A stretch of 64,000 nt of DNA from Taeniopygia guttata (GCF_048771995.1 NC_133063.1:20213063-20277062); one strand, 5' to 3'; counted from the stretch's first letter, positions 38,389 to 52,700 are shown. Program-made: numbers and translations. The notes: generated from the letters alone by a model not told the origin.

Positions 38389-41300
38389 TAGTGGAAGACC
38401 CTAGACAGCTGTTATTTGTAGATACATTAACATAACCTTAGGTAGAAGGGAAGCCACAGAACGCAAAATGCACTTAGAATGCAGAGAAATGTACTGATGT
38501 GTGACTTGCCTTTATGGGCAGTGTTCCACTGCAAGGATATTTCTGGGGATCACATAATCGCTCAATATGACAGGCAGTCTGGGGTGTAAATTTGGGGTGT
38601 AAATTAAGATATGAAGTAATCTCTGAAGCTTTGCACTCTTTTCTGTTTTGATAGGCATGTTTCTTAATTAATGATGAGGTGAAAAAATGTAGTTCAAACT
38701 AACACACAGGGAGTCTGTGTGTTTTACAGCCCAGAAGTGGGCATATGGGGATATCTAACTTTTAAACATCTGAAAGGATTTACAGAATTCATAGTAATAT
38801 TTTAATATCAGGTTTACAGTTGTAAATTAAAGTGGTGTTCTCATAATTTAATCTTTCTTACAGAGTAAGATTTTTTTAAAACTCAGTCATTCCATAATTA
38901 ATAGCCACTATGAAGTTCTTTTTTACAGAGGAAGTAGCAAACACTTAAATTGGAATCTTGAAATCTTGTGCCTGTGGTCAACCCATTCTTCGGTACTTTT
39001 CAGTATAGGCACTAAGGTAATTTGTTTTCTCTGTGTTACTCTGTGCCTCAACACAGTCACTTAGGAGTCCTCCTGAAACTTTACATTCTTTGGTATCCTG
39101 CTGAAAACTGCCTGGACTGCATTCTCATCTGGTCACCTGTGTGTAGAATGAAAGAAATGCAGAAGTGTGGCACCTTGCTGTAACTGCCCAGTAGTCCTTA
39201 CTTTCTGCTAATGTAATTATCTTTTTCTTCCTCCAGTTAATCTCAGTTCAGGACCAACTGATTCTTCAGACAGTAGTCATGTGGGTGCTGAACATGCCAG
39301 TACTGGTCTTGTGCCCATGAACCTCAAGCTCTTAACTTTTTCCTGAAATGTCCTAGAAAACCTCAAATTATATTTAATGCCAGTTGGAAAATTTGAGCAG
39401 AATAGACAACTTGCATCATCAGACTTGTTCTTTACACATTAGTGTGTTTGTTAACCAGTCCCCTCTTGAATGTTTCTCTTGGGAGTTTCATGATCAACCT
39501 TGGGTTTCCCCTCTTTTTCTTCGCAATCTAAAAGTGCTTCAAGATAAAAAATAAACAAAAAAACCCATAAAAACATAAATAAAACCCCCACACCTCTGAC
39601 TCTTCATACAGAAGGAAGGTACTTGGGTACTTAGAATACTTTTAAATAAAAACTGAGATGGTGCCTATAATTATTTTGGTTATATTTGCCTTGTGGAGCA
39701 AGAATTCTGTTGCCCTCTTCAAAATAGTATTTAGTACCAAAACCCAAGATAACAAACTTTGATTAGGCTTAAAAAGAGAGAAGTGGAAAAATGGTCATCA
39801 TCCTTTAAACTACTATTGTAACCTTTTCAGTGAGTGTCTTGACTAAGTATATACAGTACAAAAAGGTAAAGTGGATGTGTTCTAACTATTGAGGTATTCC
39901 AAAATGCTTTGTGAGATTTTGAGAGTGAAGACATAGGCCCCATATATTCTTCAACATCTGTTGCCCCAAGAAGTGGGGCAGATAATCTTCACTGGCATGT
40001 CAAGTGTATGAACAAGAATTGGCTGACTTGTATTATTTTGAACTTGAGGCAGGCCAGAGCTTGAAGGAAAATGGTTTAAAGTTAGGTACCTGAACTATGA
40101 TCTGTGTCTTTTGAACCTTTTGATTAAAGGAGCATCTGTGGAGATAGTGAGCCTCCTCATAGTCTCCACACTTAGAAAAGGGATTACAAATAGTATGAAC
40201 TTGATGGTTTCCATAACACTTGTTTTCAAAGATCTTTTCAAATAGTAGTTCTTTAAGAGAATATGCCAGTAAGACAAATATAAACACTGAGGTAGCAGTT
40301 CTAATGCTATATGAAAAAATTCTTCATGAAATAATTTATGGTGGCTAAAGCAATACAGCTCTCATGGTTAAAACTTTAAAAGGTGACTCAGACAAGAAAG
40401 CTTTGGCACATAAAAACAAACATTTTCTTTATAGGATGAAACTTGATATATAATGCATAATTTTTTTGCTGCCAAGTTTTTTATTGTCTGGCTTCTTCTC
40501 ACATCCTGAGTTGCTGAAACTCATCAGTTCTGATACTTTATTCTTCCATTTCTTATGTATTCATCAAAAGTACACTAAATTAGCTATTGTGATGATGCAG
40601 CATAAGCCTAATATACAGCATATGCTTGAACAGATGGTTACTAAATTGCTAGTGGTACAGAAGTGAAATTAACTGTGGTCAGGAAGGTCTCTGACCTGTT
40701 AATGTATGGATACAGAGGTCTGTGGTGGTACAGCTAAAGAGTCCTCTAGTGTTTCCCAGACTTTGGGCTTTTACAGTGTCAAAGACCTGTGGCTTACTGG
40801 CACTGAGTTAAGGATGATGTGCCTTGATTTACCTTAGGATAAGCAGTCTTGATTTATCTTAGGATAACACAAAGGAATAGGTGTCTTATGTATTTCATTG
40901 TAAGCAAGAGACTGGCATGTTTTTACATATGTATTATGTAGCATATTTCATACAGTACATTTTTAGTTAGAGTTAACTTTATCAAAAGATACAGTAGAAC
41001 TCTTTTCAAGATAGTAGGACTCCTGATCCTGGTAATCTACAACCATCAGCTGGCTTGGCTTCCTGCAGAATGTGGGGATCTTTACAGCTTTTTTCCAAAG
41101 TACAACACAACTGGTCATCATCACATGTCAGCCTTGAATTAACGGGATAACTGCTCTGTGAGGAACTTAAATCTGATCCAAGATAAAATCTATGAAAGTA
41201 GTCTTCTGGAAACTGACTTCTTAAACAAACAAACAAAACCAAAGACAAACAAAAGAAACCCTAAAAGCAAACAAAAAAAAAAAAAAAAGGAGCCCAAACC

Positions 41301-43642
41301 CCCACAAACATGGAATAATTGAGTTGTAAACCACCTTTTCGAATAATTGCAAAACATCATTCAGGAAATGCGTTTTAAACTCAAGTGCATTTTGATTGCA
41401 CTACTGGATCATATAAAATCTAAATGTTTTAAGTCTGGTATACTTTGGAATATAAGTTATCAGAAACAGTCTTTGTAACTTGTTTAAAGGCTGAAAATAC
41501 AACTTTTGAAATACTCCTGAGTGATGATGCAAGTCTTATTTTAAATACTTCTGCTCCTCTGCTTTTAGCAAAACATAAGTAATATATGGAAAAAAAAGAT
41601 TTTATTTTAGACTGCAGTGAAAATGGTGCATCTGACATATTTTTAGTTCTATGTACTTCACATGCTTATTACAGCAGGCTACTACTTGTATTTGTTTAGG
41701 CCAATTTTTATGTATGATCTACTATAAAAATCCTTAGCCAGCAGGTACTTTGTTGGGAGTAGCTGCATATAGCATTCGTATCTAGCATACCATAATTGGC
41801 AGTCTTTATGGTTTATTCTGTTCATGCCTTGTAAACTTCAAACTTTTCTGCATAAATTTTGAAGAACTTGTTACTTCTTAAAAAGCGGTATGAACAATTA
41901 TGGGAGCGGTCAGTGAAGTTCTTAGATGGTGAGATGACAATGAAAGCAGTATTCTGTGCTATAAATTAGGGTTTGAATATATGCCTGTCCAAATTTGAAG
42001 TTTGCTAAAAACTAAAGAACAGTTGTAAGTTTTATTAGCATTATGGTCTTGCAATAAATTTTAAGCAATCAGAAAATCAGCTTCTAAAGAGAGGTGAGAG
42101 CATTACACCTCTGGAAGAGCACAATCTCACTGCTTTTCAGAAGTGCCTTGGCACTGATCTGTGCCCTTGCAGAATTTTGTTCCTAATTGATGGCCTTATT
42201 TACCATACCTAAAGTAATCCTGGAGGGTCCAGCCTAAGACTGCAATTCCCTCTGAAGGATAGAGGTGACTACAGTTTACCTCTTAAAGGACTCAAAAAGA
42301 CCTGTTTTTTACCAGAGTAATATTTCTCAACAGTGCAGTAGGAGGGCAGTTGTCCATTAGAAGAATAATGAATGGAGAAAGTAATCGGTCCTCAAGAATT
42401 AATGTCTGCTAGAGAATAAGATACTGCACTTGTTCAGGCAAGCCACAACTTGTCAACAAATTGTTACTCATACAGTAACTCTCTTCTAGTCTTAATTTTA
42501 TAGTTCCATCTATTTGCATTCCTTTTTTAGGGGTTAAGAATTCTCACCATTCACCTTGCACGGGGAGAACAGCAAGCAGAAGCAGTTACAGTCATGGCAA
42601 GCAAATTTAATTTTCAGCATACTTCCCTCATTCACATCTTCTCTCTGTGTTTTATATATCACACACAAGAAATGGGCACATTCATTCAAGAAACAACTGC
42701 TGATGTATGTGATGTTAAAAAAAGAAAAAAATTAACTGGCAGAATAAGTTTTCTTTGCAATGCATCTGAACGTTTGTTACACATTGTAGTCAACAATGCT
42801 TCAAAAGTGGTATACATCTGAGCTGTGAGCTGCATAGCATTTCAGTTTTATTTCCTTTTCATATCATAGGTATTTTATCAGAACACTTGAAAATTGCACC
42901 TTAAGGACCAAATCCTTGCTGCATACAGAAATTCACAGAATAATGCAGAATTGTTTCCCAGTCACCAGTACAGTGAAATACTGATTTTAAGAAATTAACA
43001 CTTCAAAACCAAGCAACAAAAAAGCCCAAAAACCCTGATCAACAGTAATGTAGTAACAAAGAAAAATAATATTTTTTATTATCAAAAGACAGTAAGATAC
43101 AGAGAATGTGCTGTCACAGTGTTCCTCAAGCATCTAATCTCAGTAATCTAAGTTTTCAACACTGCAGCTATTGATTCTCAAATAAAAAGGATGTTACCAA
43201 ACATTCAGCTTTTGCTTTTTCTTGGCATTCTCTTATTTTTCTAATTAAAACATCATTCATTAAAATTCTTCACCACAATCCTTTTCTATATTTTGGGGTT
43301 TATTTCTTACTGATTTGTTGTCTGTCAAGTTCATTCTGTAGGAAAGTAAATAAGTACATCAACAATTACATAGATTGTAATTGCCAGCTCACTTAACAGC
43401 TCTGATGTAAGAAGGTGTTGCTATAATATGTAGTGAAACTGAAGCAAAGGGCTCAAATTTTCATCACTAGTGAGTGTACAGGATTCCATAATTTCTTAAA
43501 TTCTGCCATATATTCTTTCTAAGCCAAATTGTCCTTAATTATGATTGATGCTGATTCATTAGGGTAATATAACATTTTAATATGTTCCTTTTAACCAAAA
43601 TACTAAAGGCAATGTGTTCTTCTAATTAGATGAACAGTTCTT
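38389..43642. other. LYSMD3 3' untranslated region and intergenic space
   Basis: Untranslated sequence of LYSMD3 must begin here; AATAAA-type signals occur near 39549, 39577 and 39645, but which one is used cannot be decided. The rest lies between the convergent LYSMD3 and POLR3G units. A poly(A)-rich stretch lies near 41272-41288. No gene was recognised. Confidence 0.65.
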
Positions 43643-44293
43643 TGTGAGTTTGCAGACCCCATGTCAGGCAATTCCTTGGGGCCTCCCCTGGCAGGGGGAA
43701 ACTCTCCTGAAGCAGTTCTGTGTCAGGAAAAGCAGATGCACAGGACTTTCTTGGTCTTCAGCTTGTTTATTGTTATCTTACCATGACTTCAGCACACTGT
43801 CTGCACCCAGACCTTGCAAGCATGACAACAGCACAAAAATGGCTAACAAACTTGTTCTGCAAGGTATTTTTAAGTCTAATCAAAAACTAAACTACCCAAT
43901 TAAGAAAGAAGTGACACCTAGATTGTTTCCATTTCTAACACGTTAACTGACCCCTAAAGACCTGCAATGCAGATTTTTCTATCCAATTACAAGATACCAC
44001 CCAAACCCAAGAAGAAGGAGGAAGAAAGGAACTTGAGACAACACCCTGTATCCTCCATCTTGTACCTATTTGCAATATGCTAAAAGTCCTAAAATCTAAA
44101 TTTCTCACCCATGTGACATACTAAACTACTCTCTACAATCTCAACAATCTATTGCACAACTTTTGTGGTCTCTAGTTTACTTTGAGGCTTAGGAGGCCTT
44201 CTCCATGAATGAGGGTCAAAGTCAGTGTTTTCCTGGGAGTCAGGGCACCCCAGGGCAGACAGGGGAATATTCCCTTTGCCCTGGATTCCCACG
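43643..44293 (-). mobile_element. Solo LTR, endogenous retrovirus (6-bp duplication, ERVK/ERV2-like)
   Basis: A 651-bp unit from TGTGAGTTTGCAG to GGATTCCCACG, flanked by a perfect 6-bp duplication GTTCTT (43637-43642 and 44294-44299). On the minus strand it reads CGTGGGAATCC to CTCACA, with an AATAAA (TTTATT near 43769 on plus) near its 3' end, so it lies in minus orientation. No internal region is attached. The perfect duplication suggests moderate to young age. Confidence 0.8.
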
Positions 44294-44877
44294 GTTCTTC
44301 AAATTACTATCATGTTGTTTGTCTATATTAGTAAGGCCTTTCCAAGTCAGTTTATATTCAAGTGCATAGTTTTCAGTTATTTTCAGTTACCTGAACTCAG
44401 AAGTTTATATAAAAGTTCTTCAAAGGAGTCAGCTGCCAACAAACAGCTTATGTTCATAAAGGCTATATGTCTTTTTTTCTTTACAGTGGTCATGAAGAAT
44501 TTTGTTATTTGTTTCTACATTTTGCTGCTGAGGCATAGAATTGACTAGTGCAAATGCTTAGACACAATTTCAAGTAAAATGCATACACTTTTTTTTTTCT
44601 GTGCAGAAGAAACACAGCGGCATAAAGCTTACTCTATTCGTAGGCATTCCAGAGGACCTTAAAAAGGCATGTCTGCAAAACACTGAGCAAAAGAACAAAA
44701 CAAAGGATTTCCTAGCCTCTCTTACAGAATAGTACAATTAAACTCCATTGTGGTTCTGGAGAGTCTGTTTAAAATCAACAGAGGTAAAGCATTAGGTCTT
44801 ATTTATACTCAGACTATCTCCACAATTCTGCTTCAAGTGGTATAAGGCTTGAGCAGTTTAACACATAGCTACAATAG

Positions 44878-44963
44878 CTACGATGTTGCATCAGCCCTAT
44901 TGTCATCACTGACACACCAAAGCCATCTCCATCTTCAAAATAGGAAGAAATGTAGTCATTTTC
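44878..44963 (-). pseudogene. POLR3G: POLR3G last coding exon, frameshifted
   Basis: Acceptor GGTTTAG|GAAAATG, then ENDYISSYFEDGDGFGV, matching human NDYINSYFEDGDDFGA. One base is then missing relative to the family; the shifted frame gives SDDNRADATS and a TAG at 44878, like human SDDNMDEATY-stop. In the unshifted frame translation would run past this stop for 20-odd codons. Confidence 0.87.
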
Positions 44964-45408
44964 CTAAACCAATGGAAAAAAAAATACTGTATGTGTAGAG
45001 AAGACAATTTATAGAAGAAACATAATTTAAACTGCACTTGAGCACCCACACTTTAAAATAGTAATACATTATTGGGAAGGAAAAAGGCAAATCCTTTAAT
45101 GAAGTCCTGATATATATGAAACATCAGGCACCACTGTTTTCATGATAAAAAGGAGTAATTGAGTGTTCTGGTTGTGTCAGAACGCATTCTTGTATACAAG
45201 ATCTTTTTATCAGAGCTCTTTGTGATTAACAAGTCTAGAAGAGTCACTTAAATTTACAATACAACGTAGTGCAACAAAGATAATGAGTGTAGTAATTTCT
45301 CCCAAAACAGCTCTGCCTTATTGGAAGCTAGGGACATTTCTTTGCCAGCCAACACACTATCAATGACTAGGATCTGACTCTGTATAAATAGGAAAACTAA
45401 CATTATAC

Positions 45409-45532
45409 CTCTTCATGCTCTTCTTCATCATATTCCTCTGGTTCTTCTGCTTCTTCATCATCTTTACCTCCTTTGCCTTTTGTCTTCCTCATCTTCAGTT
45501 TTTTCTTTTTCCTCATCCTTCTTTTCTAGCTC
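45409..45532 (-). pseudogene. POLR3G: POLR3G acidic exon, frameshifted
   Basis: Acceptor GTGACAG|GAGCTAG, then ELEKKDEEKEKTEDEEDK; the frame then ends at TAA, while the next frame gives GKDDEEAEEPEEYDEEEHEE up to donor GTATAA. Human has ELEKRGDGEKSDEEN... and EEYDEEEQEEE here. The length is 124 nt, one more than a whole number of codons, which locates the change to the AAAAGG region in the middle. Confidence 0.85.
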
Positions 45533-45833
45533 CTGTCACAAAGCAATCTCTTGACAAGGTAATCCCATGTTACAGCAACAGCACATCCTCCATACTACCA
45601 AAGAGTTAAGATGCAGTTAACAGCAAGACAGTTAGCATAACAATGCTGTGCAAATGTTGTGTGTCAATATTTAAAACAATATGGCTTGAAGCACAAGAGC
45701 TTAATAAGGATTTACCTGGTCAAGCATCGGCCATTAAAAACCATGTCTTGTGTAACAAACCAAGATGTTATTTCCCTTTACCATCCACTATTAGAACAGT
45801 TGACAGAAGACCATGATTTTTGCGGTGCATTTG

Positions 45834-46201
45834 TGGTCCCCGGGGGGACCCCCAAGCTGTGAGTTTGCTGTAGCAGAGGGCAGGCAAGGAGATTCCACAC
45901 GGCTTCTGAGGGTGCTCGTTAGATGAGGGTTTACTGGGGGTCCTACACCCAGGAAGCAGCATGGTTTCTGAGGGAGGGAAGGGGGAGGGGGAGAGAGAGA
46001 GAAGCTAGGGAGAAAAAGGCCAAGAGCGAGCCTGGTCTCCCCAGCACAGCTTAACAGGGAGATTCAAAATGGGCATAAAATAAAATTTTGGCCAATGGGA
46101 TTACAGACAAATTATATGTCAAGAGGATTACAGTCTTGGAATAAACCATAGATTTTTGAGGGGTGAGACAGAGCATACCATTTAACTAAAATGTAACACC
46201 A
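45834..46201 (-). mobile_element. Solo LTR, endogenous retrovirus (ERVK/ERV2-like)
   Basis: A 368-bp unit beginning TGGTCCCCGGGG and ending GTAACACCA, flanked by a 6-bp duplication with one mismatch (CATTTG 45828-45833, CACTTG 46202-46207). Slightly wider ends TGTGGT...ACCACA are also possible, but no duplication then fits. It lies within a POLR3G intron. Orientation is uncertain but probably minus, from the position of the GC-rich part. No internal retroviral sequence adjoins it. Confidence 0.7.
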
Positions 46202-46207
46202 CACTTG

Positions 46208-49200
46208 ATAAAGCAATACCACATACTGTCATACTGTATGTAATAATATAACTGCTTCAAACAACTGGTGGATCACCAGGAGAAAAAATACAAAGCTATT
46301 TCACCTTAAAGGTTCCCACTGCCACATGGTAAGTAACTGCCAACAAAACAGAAGTCACATCCTAAGTTTCACACACATAAGTTTCTGTATGTTTCTTCCT
46401 TCTCAACTTACTAAATTGTTTTAAGTTCCAACATCACTAGATTGGTGAAAAAGCAACAGATTTAAAAACACTGGCACCAGTGCCTCCTTCTGTAAGCTCC
46501 CGTAGTAGCGGTTCACATTAGGCTGTATTGCTGCTACCCAGTAAAGAGCAGTTGGTTGATGTGTTCAGGAACAAACAAAAGCAAAGAAAGTAATTTCTAC
46601 ACAGCCATACTCTATTCTTGCCCTAACCTTTGCACCACCATACTGCAGAACAGTTGTCTTTCAGAGTAGCAAGACAAGATGAGAAAAAGTCTGTGCTGGT
46701 TATTCCATTTATACGAATAAACATATTAGGTTTCATTTTCCTTCAATTTCTATTGTAAAATTTAGAAATAGTATGCACATCTTAGCTCAAATTTTTTAAT
46801 GACATCCAGATTACTTTTAGGCTCAGAGTTATTTGCCTTTTTTGTTTCCGCACCTAGTGAAATAAAATACATTACTCTTATTTTTTTTTAATGTGAAAAA
46901 GACAAATTCTCTCATTTTACTTGTTCTTAAGAGTAAATACATCCTGAGTATGCCAAGGAAATCCCGTAATATCTGTATTAAAATTACCTGAGACTTTGAG
47001 CTGCATCATTCAGGGAAGTAAATGTCTGATTTATGTAAGAGATACCTAGAAAGGCAGTCTGAAATTAAGTTTGAACAAATAGTGGACCAAAGGCTAGGCT
47101 AAAGTACAATATACAGCTTCACAAAATACTAGTCACCTATATACTTAAAATACGCTAAGAAACTAGAATAGAATCTCACTTGTTATGTTTAATCATCCTG
47201 AAAAGATAAAAACTCATTTTTATTAATTTATACAAAACATTAATGATGGATGCTTCACACAAGTAGATGTAAAAATAAAAGCAGAAGTTCATTAGCTCTA
47301 GCAGAAGGCATGATTACTATATCTACATGGCTTTTGGACTACAGTTGGCTCTCATCTATTGATCTGTGTGTTGTGTATTTCTGTATAGTCCCCTGATTCA
47401 TGAACATTATCAAGTTTCTCTCTGACTAACTGTATGGTGGAGCAAAGATCAAAAATAGCAATCTATAGACCCAGGTAAGAGTTATTTGAATGGCAGTACA
47501 CTAAACCAAAGTTCCCCAAATACTCAAGGAAGGAGAACACTGGGAACTGCTGATAAAGCACCTATATTATATCAAAAGCATTTGTCCTAAATAACATTGA
47601 GTTTATTCTAGTGTTTTGCCTAGGAAAGGATTATATGACTAAAGCACTGCACAGAGCTCAGGGGAGTCAAGCTGCTCTGCAAACACATGAACAGCATCAA
47701 AGCAAGTACATCCAGAATGAAGTAGGCGTTTTAGGAAAATAAGCAGAAAATGCAATTCAGAATTATCATTCCTGCACAACCTCCTGCAGGCTTTTACAGA
47801 GAATGCCTATAGAACAAACAGACACGTGAAATTTGTCTCTAAAACTGGGCATCTTTGGCCCTTATAAAATTAGAGGCACTGACCCATTGTTAGAACTTCA
47901 AGCAAAATAGCTCCCTATGTTATATATCTTAAAAGTGCAATGGAATACAGTCTAATCTCATTTCCAAATACCTGGTGTTTCACTACTTGGGCTAAAATGC
48001 ATGCATTTTAGTGCTATATACCTATGCATATGGCTGGCCTACAATGTCAACTGAACCCAGATGGCATTTTAATTTATCCTATTTATGTATTTTTTCTTTT
48101 CAACAGGCACTGCTGGTGTCTAGGATATTGCATTTCACAGCCCAGGGTCAGTGTGGGAGAGATGTGGAAGTCTACCCAGAGTTTACTGAGAAGGCAAATG
48201 GTCAGGTCTTCAGTTAAAACATCCAGGGAAATCAGAAAGAAGGAGAGGAGATGTGTGAAAGTAAAGCTGCCCCTGTGCATGGAACTGTATTGATATCAAA
48301 ATCATTCCTGCAAGCTAAAAAGGGAGAATAGTAGGAACCTGGTTTGAATTTCTATGCAAATTCTGTTGATTTGTTCACCTTTGTTCAACCATGGTTAAAG
48401 TGTCACCTAAGTTATGTGTACTCAAAATACAACAAAGACCAGGAGTTCTAATGGGTCATTGATCCATTAGTACTAACGTCCTGGCTCATATATAACTGTG
48501 TATCATCTGGATTCCACAAAAAAAAAAAAAAAAAAAAAAAGCCAACATCAAAACAAAAACAAAACCCTAAATGTATCATTAGGAGTCCACAAAAAACTCT
48601 AGCCCCACATAATTTTTGCTTTTAGGGGAACCTGTTTTTCAATCCAATCAAATTCTGATGGTCAGCTGATCTTTGCCATTATAACATGTAGAGGAATGTA
48701 CTTTTAAGAGCCAGCAGAGAAACTGGAACTGAAGAAAGAAAAACTCCCCGAGTGAGCAGTCATTCCCTTTTTATGATCTCAGGGTGAAAACTATTGTGCA
48801 TAGACTTATAAAAGCCCATGGTTTCTACATTTGGAATAAAAAATCAAGTATATTCTAGTCCCACAATCTTACAGTCTTGTATCATGCTTCTCAATGATGC
48901 TCTAAAAATGAACAAGGATTCCAGCTGAGCCAGTGTCTGTGACTATGCACATTCCCATTCCTTGTTCTATCTTATCTGTGAACGGAAAAATGACACATGA
49001 CACTTGGAAGAAAGCAAACAATTATATAAAAACAGACAGCTAAACACAGTAGACCAAATGTTTCTTCTCACAGGAGGCCACAGATTTCTACAGAGAACTT
49101 AAAATTTAAGTCATGCATAGTAGAAAACACTTCGAAAAACAAATGATGCTGTGTAATAAAAATCTGGTTTTCTGTAAGAACTACCACTACCAACTGCTTT

Positions 49201-49730
49201 TCAAGGATCACAATTCTGCAGAAAAAAGCTCAAAAAATAAAATCAGGGAAAATAGAAAATAACCTACATTAAATTACATATAGAAGATTACCTAAAAAAT
49301 TAAAAAATCAATGAAATCATTAACACGATAACTGAGAAACCAAAATATAAAAGAAACCTGAACAGCCAGTTACTACCGAATAGAAGGATAAGTGCTGACT
49401 AAAGATACAAGTTTTTAAGCCAAAAAAGATTTGTGAATTTTTTTTTTAATTTTTCACTTTTATATATCTTGTATATTAATATGGTACATCAACACAAAAG
49501 GCAGAAAAATGGAAGGTAAGTCTGTTCCAGTAAGTTAAAACATCCTACAGAATCAAAGCAAAAATCACAAAAGGCAGACTAAAAATAAATATTTTGGAAA
49601 AAAATCTGCCAAAAGCCTTACCGATTTAGACTAATTAACATTCCTAACATTTTTTTTCCTCTAACTATCTCCATTACTGCTTCTGTCTCTCAACTACCAT
49701 GTAATATTTGCTTAAAACATATAACATAAC
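46208..49730 (-). other. POLR3G pseudogene intronic region, no exon found
   Basis: An exon for the Lys/Thr-rich segment (human AGPKPKKAKD to DVLKKME) would be expected here; I could not find it by eye. A pure A run lies at about 48519-48540 on the plus strand. Nothing else was recognised. Confidence 0.6.
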
Positions 49731-49780
49731 TTTTTTGTTTGTCTTCTTTGGTTTCATCTCTCTTGGGAGTCTTCTCCAAT
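49731..49780 (-). pseudogene. POLR3G: POLR3G exon with the DWRRLPREM motif
   Basis: Acceptor TTCTGTACAG followed by codons for (D)WRRLPREMKPKKTNKK and a possible donor GTTATG. DWRRLPRE is the signature of RPC7 proteins. The first Asp codon is split, as needed if the preceding exon ended in G. This piece is intact. Confidence 0.88.
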
Positions 49781-52700
49781 CTGTACAGAAAATAGCTTTA
49801 AGATAGAAAAATGATGATTTATGGCAGTAATCCTTCCCCTGCCACCAGAGAAAGGAACGACCCCTTTTGTGCTTGTTCCTATTTACGTGCATGCCAAAAT
49901 GTTTTAGCACAAAAGTTTTAGGGAATTCTAGCTGTAATTTAAATTGAGGAATGGGAGTCAGGATTACCATTTCACCCACAAAATGACAACTGGCTTCTAT
50001 CCCAAGGAGACAAAGTTCGGCCATTCCAGTGGCCCAGGTCCAGGGGCTCTTTGACTTACTTATTAAGTAATTAAGTTTGCAGTAGTGAACTATAAAGATA
50101 TGGTTAGGGAAAGCTATTATAAAACATAGCTTCCCATAACAGACATTATTTTTAGTAACATCAGTGTTTGCTCCCAGTTCAAAACTCTTATGAAGTGAGT
50201 AAGGAAGGAAAAAGGAGAGCAAGAGTGACAGCTAAAGTTTGCATTTGTGCTGCCAATCAGTTGTTACAGAGTAAATAAATAAAAGCAAATATTTCCTTTT
50301 TTTTTTTTTTTTTTTTTGACAAAGCGGTATTCACCTTGATCTGAAATAATGCCAAGTACAGTAAGTCTCAACATACAGAATTGGAAGGAATATATATGAC
50401 TTGGTAACCATTTCATATATTTTTTATTATTTGAAAAATAGTGAATCAAATACTTGAAAGATCAGAACATTTCACAGGTTCACAGAAAACCTTTGATAAC
50501 GTCAGATATTTCCTGGTGTCTGTGTTTCCTGCCTTTGCATTGTCCTGGTACTTCTGACTATCTCTCAATTGCTATAGACAAAGTGTTATTCAGTTCACAG
50601 TCAAGGCAAATCAGACACAGTCCTTCATATTTACCTGTAACTGAGCATACAGCATATTTTTCTAATCCCATGCTGAGCAGTTTCTGGTTGTCAAACAGGA
50701 AAAAAAGAAACAAAAAAAACCCACTCCAAAACAAATAAAAAGCATTCAATACTCCAAAAGTACTATAATTTATTCTTTTATCCTTGAAAAGCACAGAATT
50801 TGTTAAATGCTAATTTATTCAGAGACTAGGTTGAAACATCAAATATAACACTTAACTTTGTACTCTTCTAGAGTTTCTCAATCAAACCTTTATTACAAAA
50901 CCATTGAGTAACACTTAACATCACTGTGTTAATCATAAATAGTATCCAGTATTCCCAAGTCTCAAAAGGTTGTGTCTGATCATCAGCTTCCAAGACTTTC
51001 AGTACTTCTGCAATGGAAAAGCTTTGCATCCTATCCAAAACAGCAGCTAAACACTTGAATCCATTTAACCTCATTCCAGGCACAATAACTAAATTGAGAA
51101 ATTAATTGTAAATAATACAGTAGTCATACAGTGCAAGTACATCCATTTATATGGAATAACCTTTTTTATACAATCAATAATGCCAAAAGCAATACCAAAA
51201 CTTTAGTACTTTTAAATCAGTCTCATTTTTTCTTTCCAAATAACCACACGCAAAATCCACTTTGTGTAAAATTACTGAATCTGATTGCACTGTTAACCTA
51301 AGTAAGGATAACATTTGCAGATATTTTACAAAAAATAGTAACAAAGATAGCCTTTGACCTTTTGCATCAAAGACTTCTAGCACATAATCACTGACTCATA
51401 GAATCACAGAAGAGACTGAGTTGCAAGGGACCATAAACATCATCTTGTTCTAACCCCACTGCCATAGGCAGGGGCACCTTCCACTAGATTAGGTTACTCA
51501 AAGCCCCATCCAGCCTGGTGTTGAACACCTGTAGAAATGGGGCATCCACAACTTCCGTGAGCAACCTGTGTCAATGCCTCAGCACCCTCACAGTAAAGAA
51601 TTTCTTCCTAATGTCTAATTTAGAACTACTCTGTTTCAATTTAAGACATTCCCCCTTGTCCTGTCACTATATGCTATTACTCCATCTTTTCTGTAAGTTC
51701 CCTTTAAATACTGGAAGGCTGCAATTAGTTCAGCCTGAAGTCTTCTCTTTTCCCGGCTGAACAATCCCAATTCTCTCAGCCTCTCCTCACAGGAGAAGTT
51801 CTCCATCCCTCTGATCAATTAAGTGGCCTCTTCTGGACTTGTTCCAACAGATCCCTGTCCTTCCTGTGCTGGGACCCCAGAGCTTATGCAGAACCAGGGT
51901 GGGGTCCTACCAAAGCAGGGAAGAGAGAGGAACAACTCCTCCCTCAATGTGCTGGCAATGGCCCAACCAAGGTGCAGCACTTTGTGCTCACCATATTACA
52001 CCACATGAAATTCCCATGCACCCTTCTCCAGTCTGTCAAGGTCTCTCTGTATGGCATTCCACCCTTCAGGTGTGTACTCACCAAGGAAAAAGAAGACATC
52101 ATAAATGAAGCCAAACCTTAAACTTAGTTATTATGAAGGCAAACAGAAAACCTTCTCAAAATTGTGCATGAAAGAGTCTACAATTAAAATAACAGTGACT
52201 CAAGGGGCATTCATAGATGTAGGAAACTATCAGCAAATAGAGGAAAAGAAACCAGTAGTTTTTATTTCAGACCAAGGCTCTTTAGTGAAGAAATAATTGC
52301 TGATGCCATCAGTAAAAAAATATATTGACTGACTTTTGCCACTTATAACTAAGGAACTAATTCCAAACCACTGCCAAGGTGGCAGTCACCTAGTGTTGGC
52401 AGATATACCTACAGAAAATATGAGTGATTAATAACTTGCATAGTGGGGTAAATAAAGAACTTTCTATAGAATATGCCTGCTATTCTCTCAAAATGAGTGT
52501 GGAATGATGGAAATCTATGCTACACGGCACATCAAAATTTTCAGGTAGAATGAGAATATGGTTTTCATTTGCTACCTGAATAATGAAAGATAGATACATT
52601 CTAACTAATTAAAATGTTTCCCTTCTCACACTTCAAAGGACCATTTGGCTCACAGATATTCCTCTGATGTTTTTTCTTGTAGTTTTTTCCCTCAGATGTG

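Noticed and set aside
51518-52108. Plus-strand frames of 60-89 codons within the CR1 copy
   Set aside because: They are antisense to a CR1 3' region and have no coding meaning.
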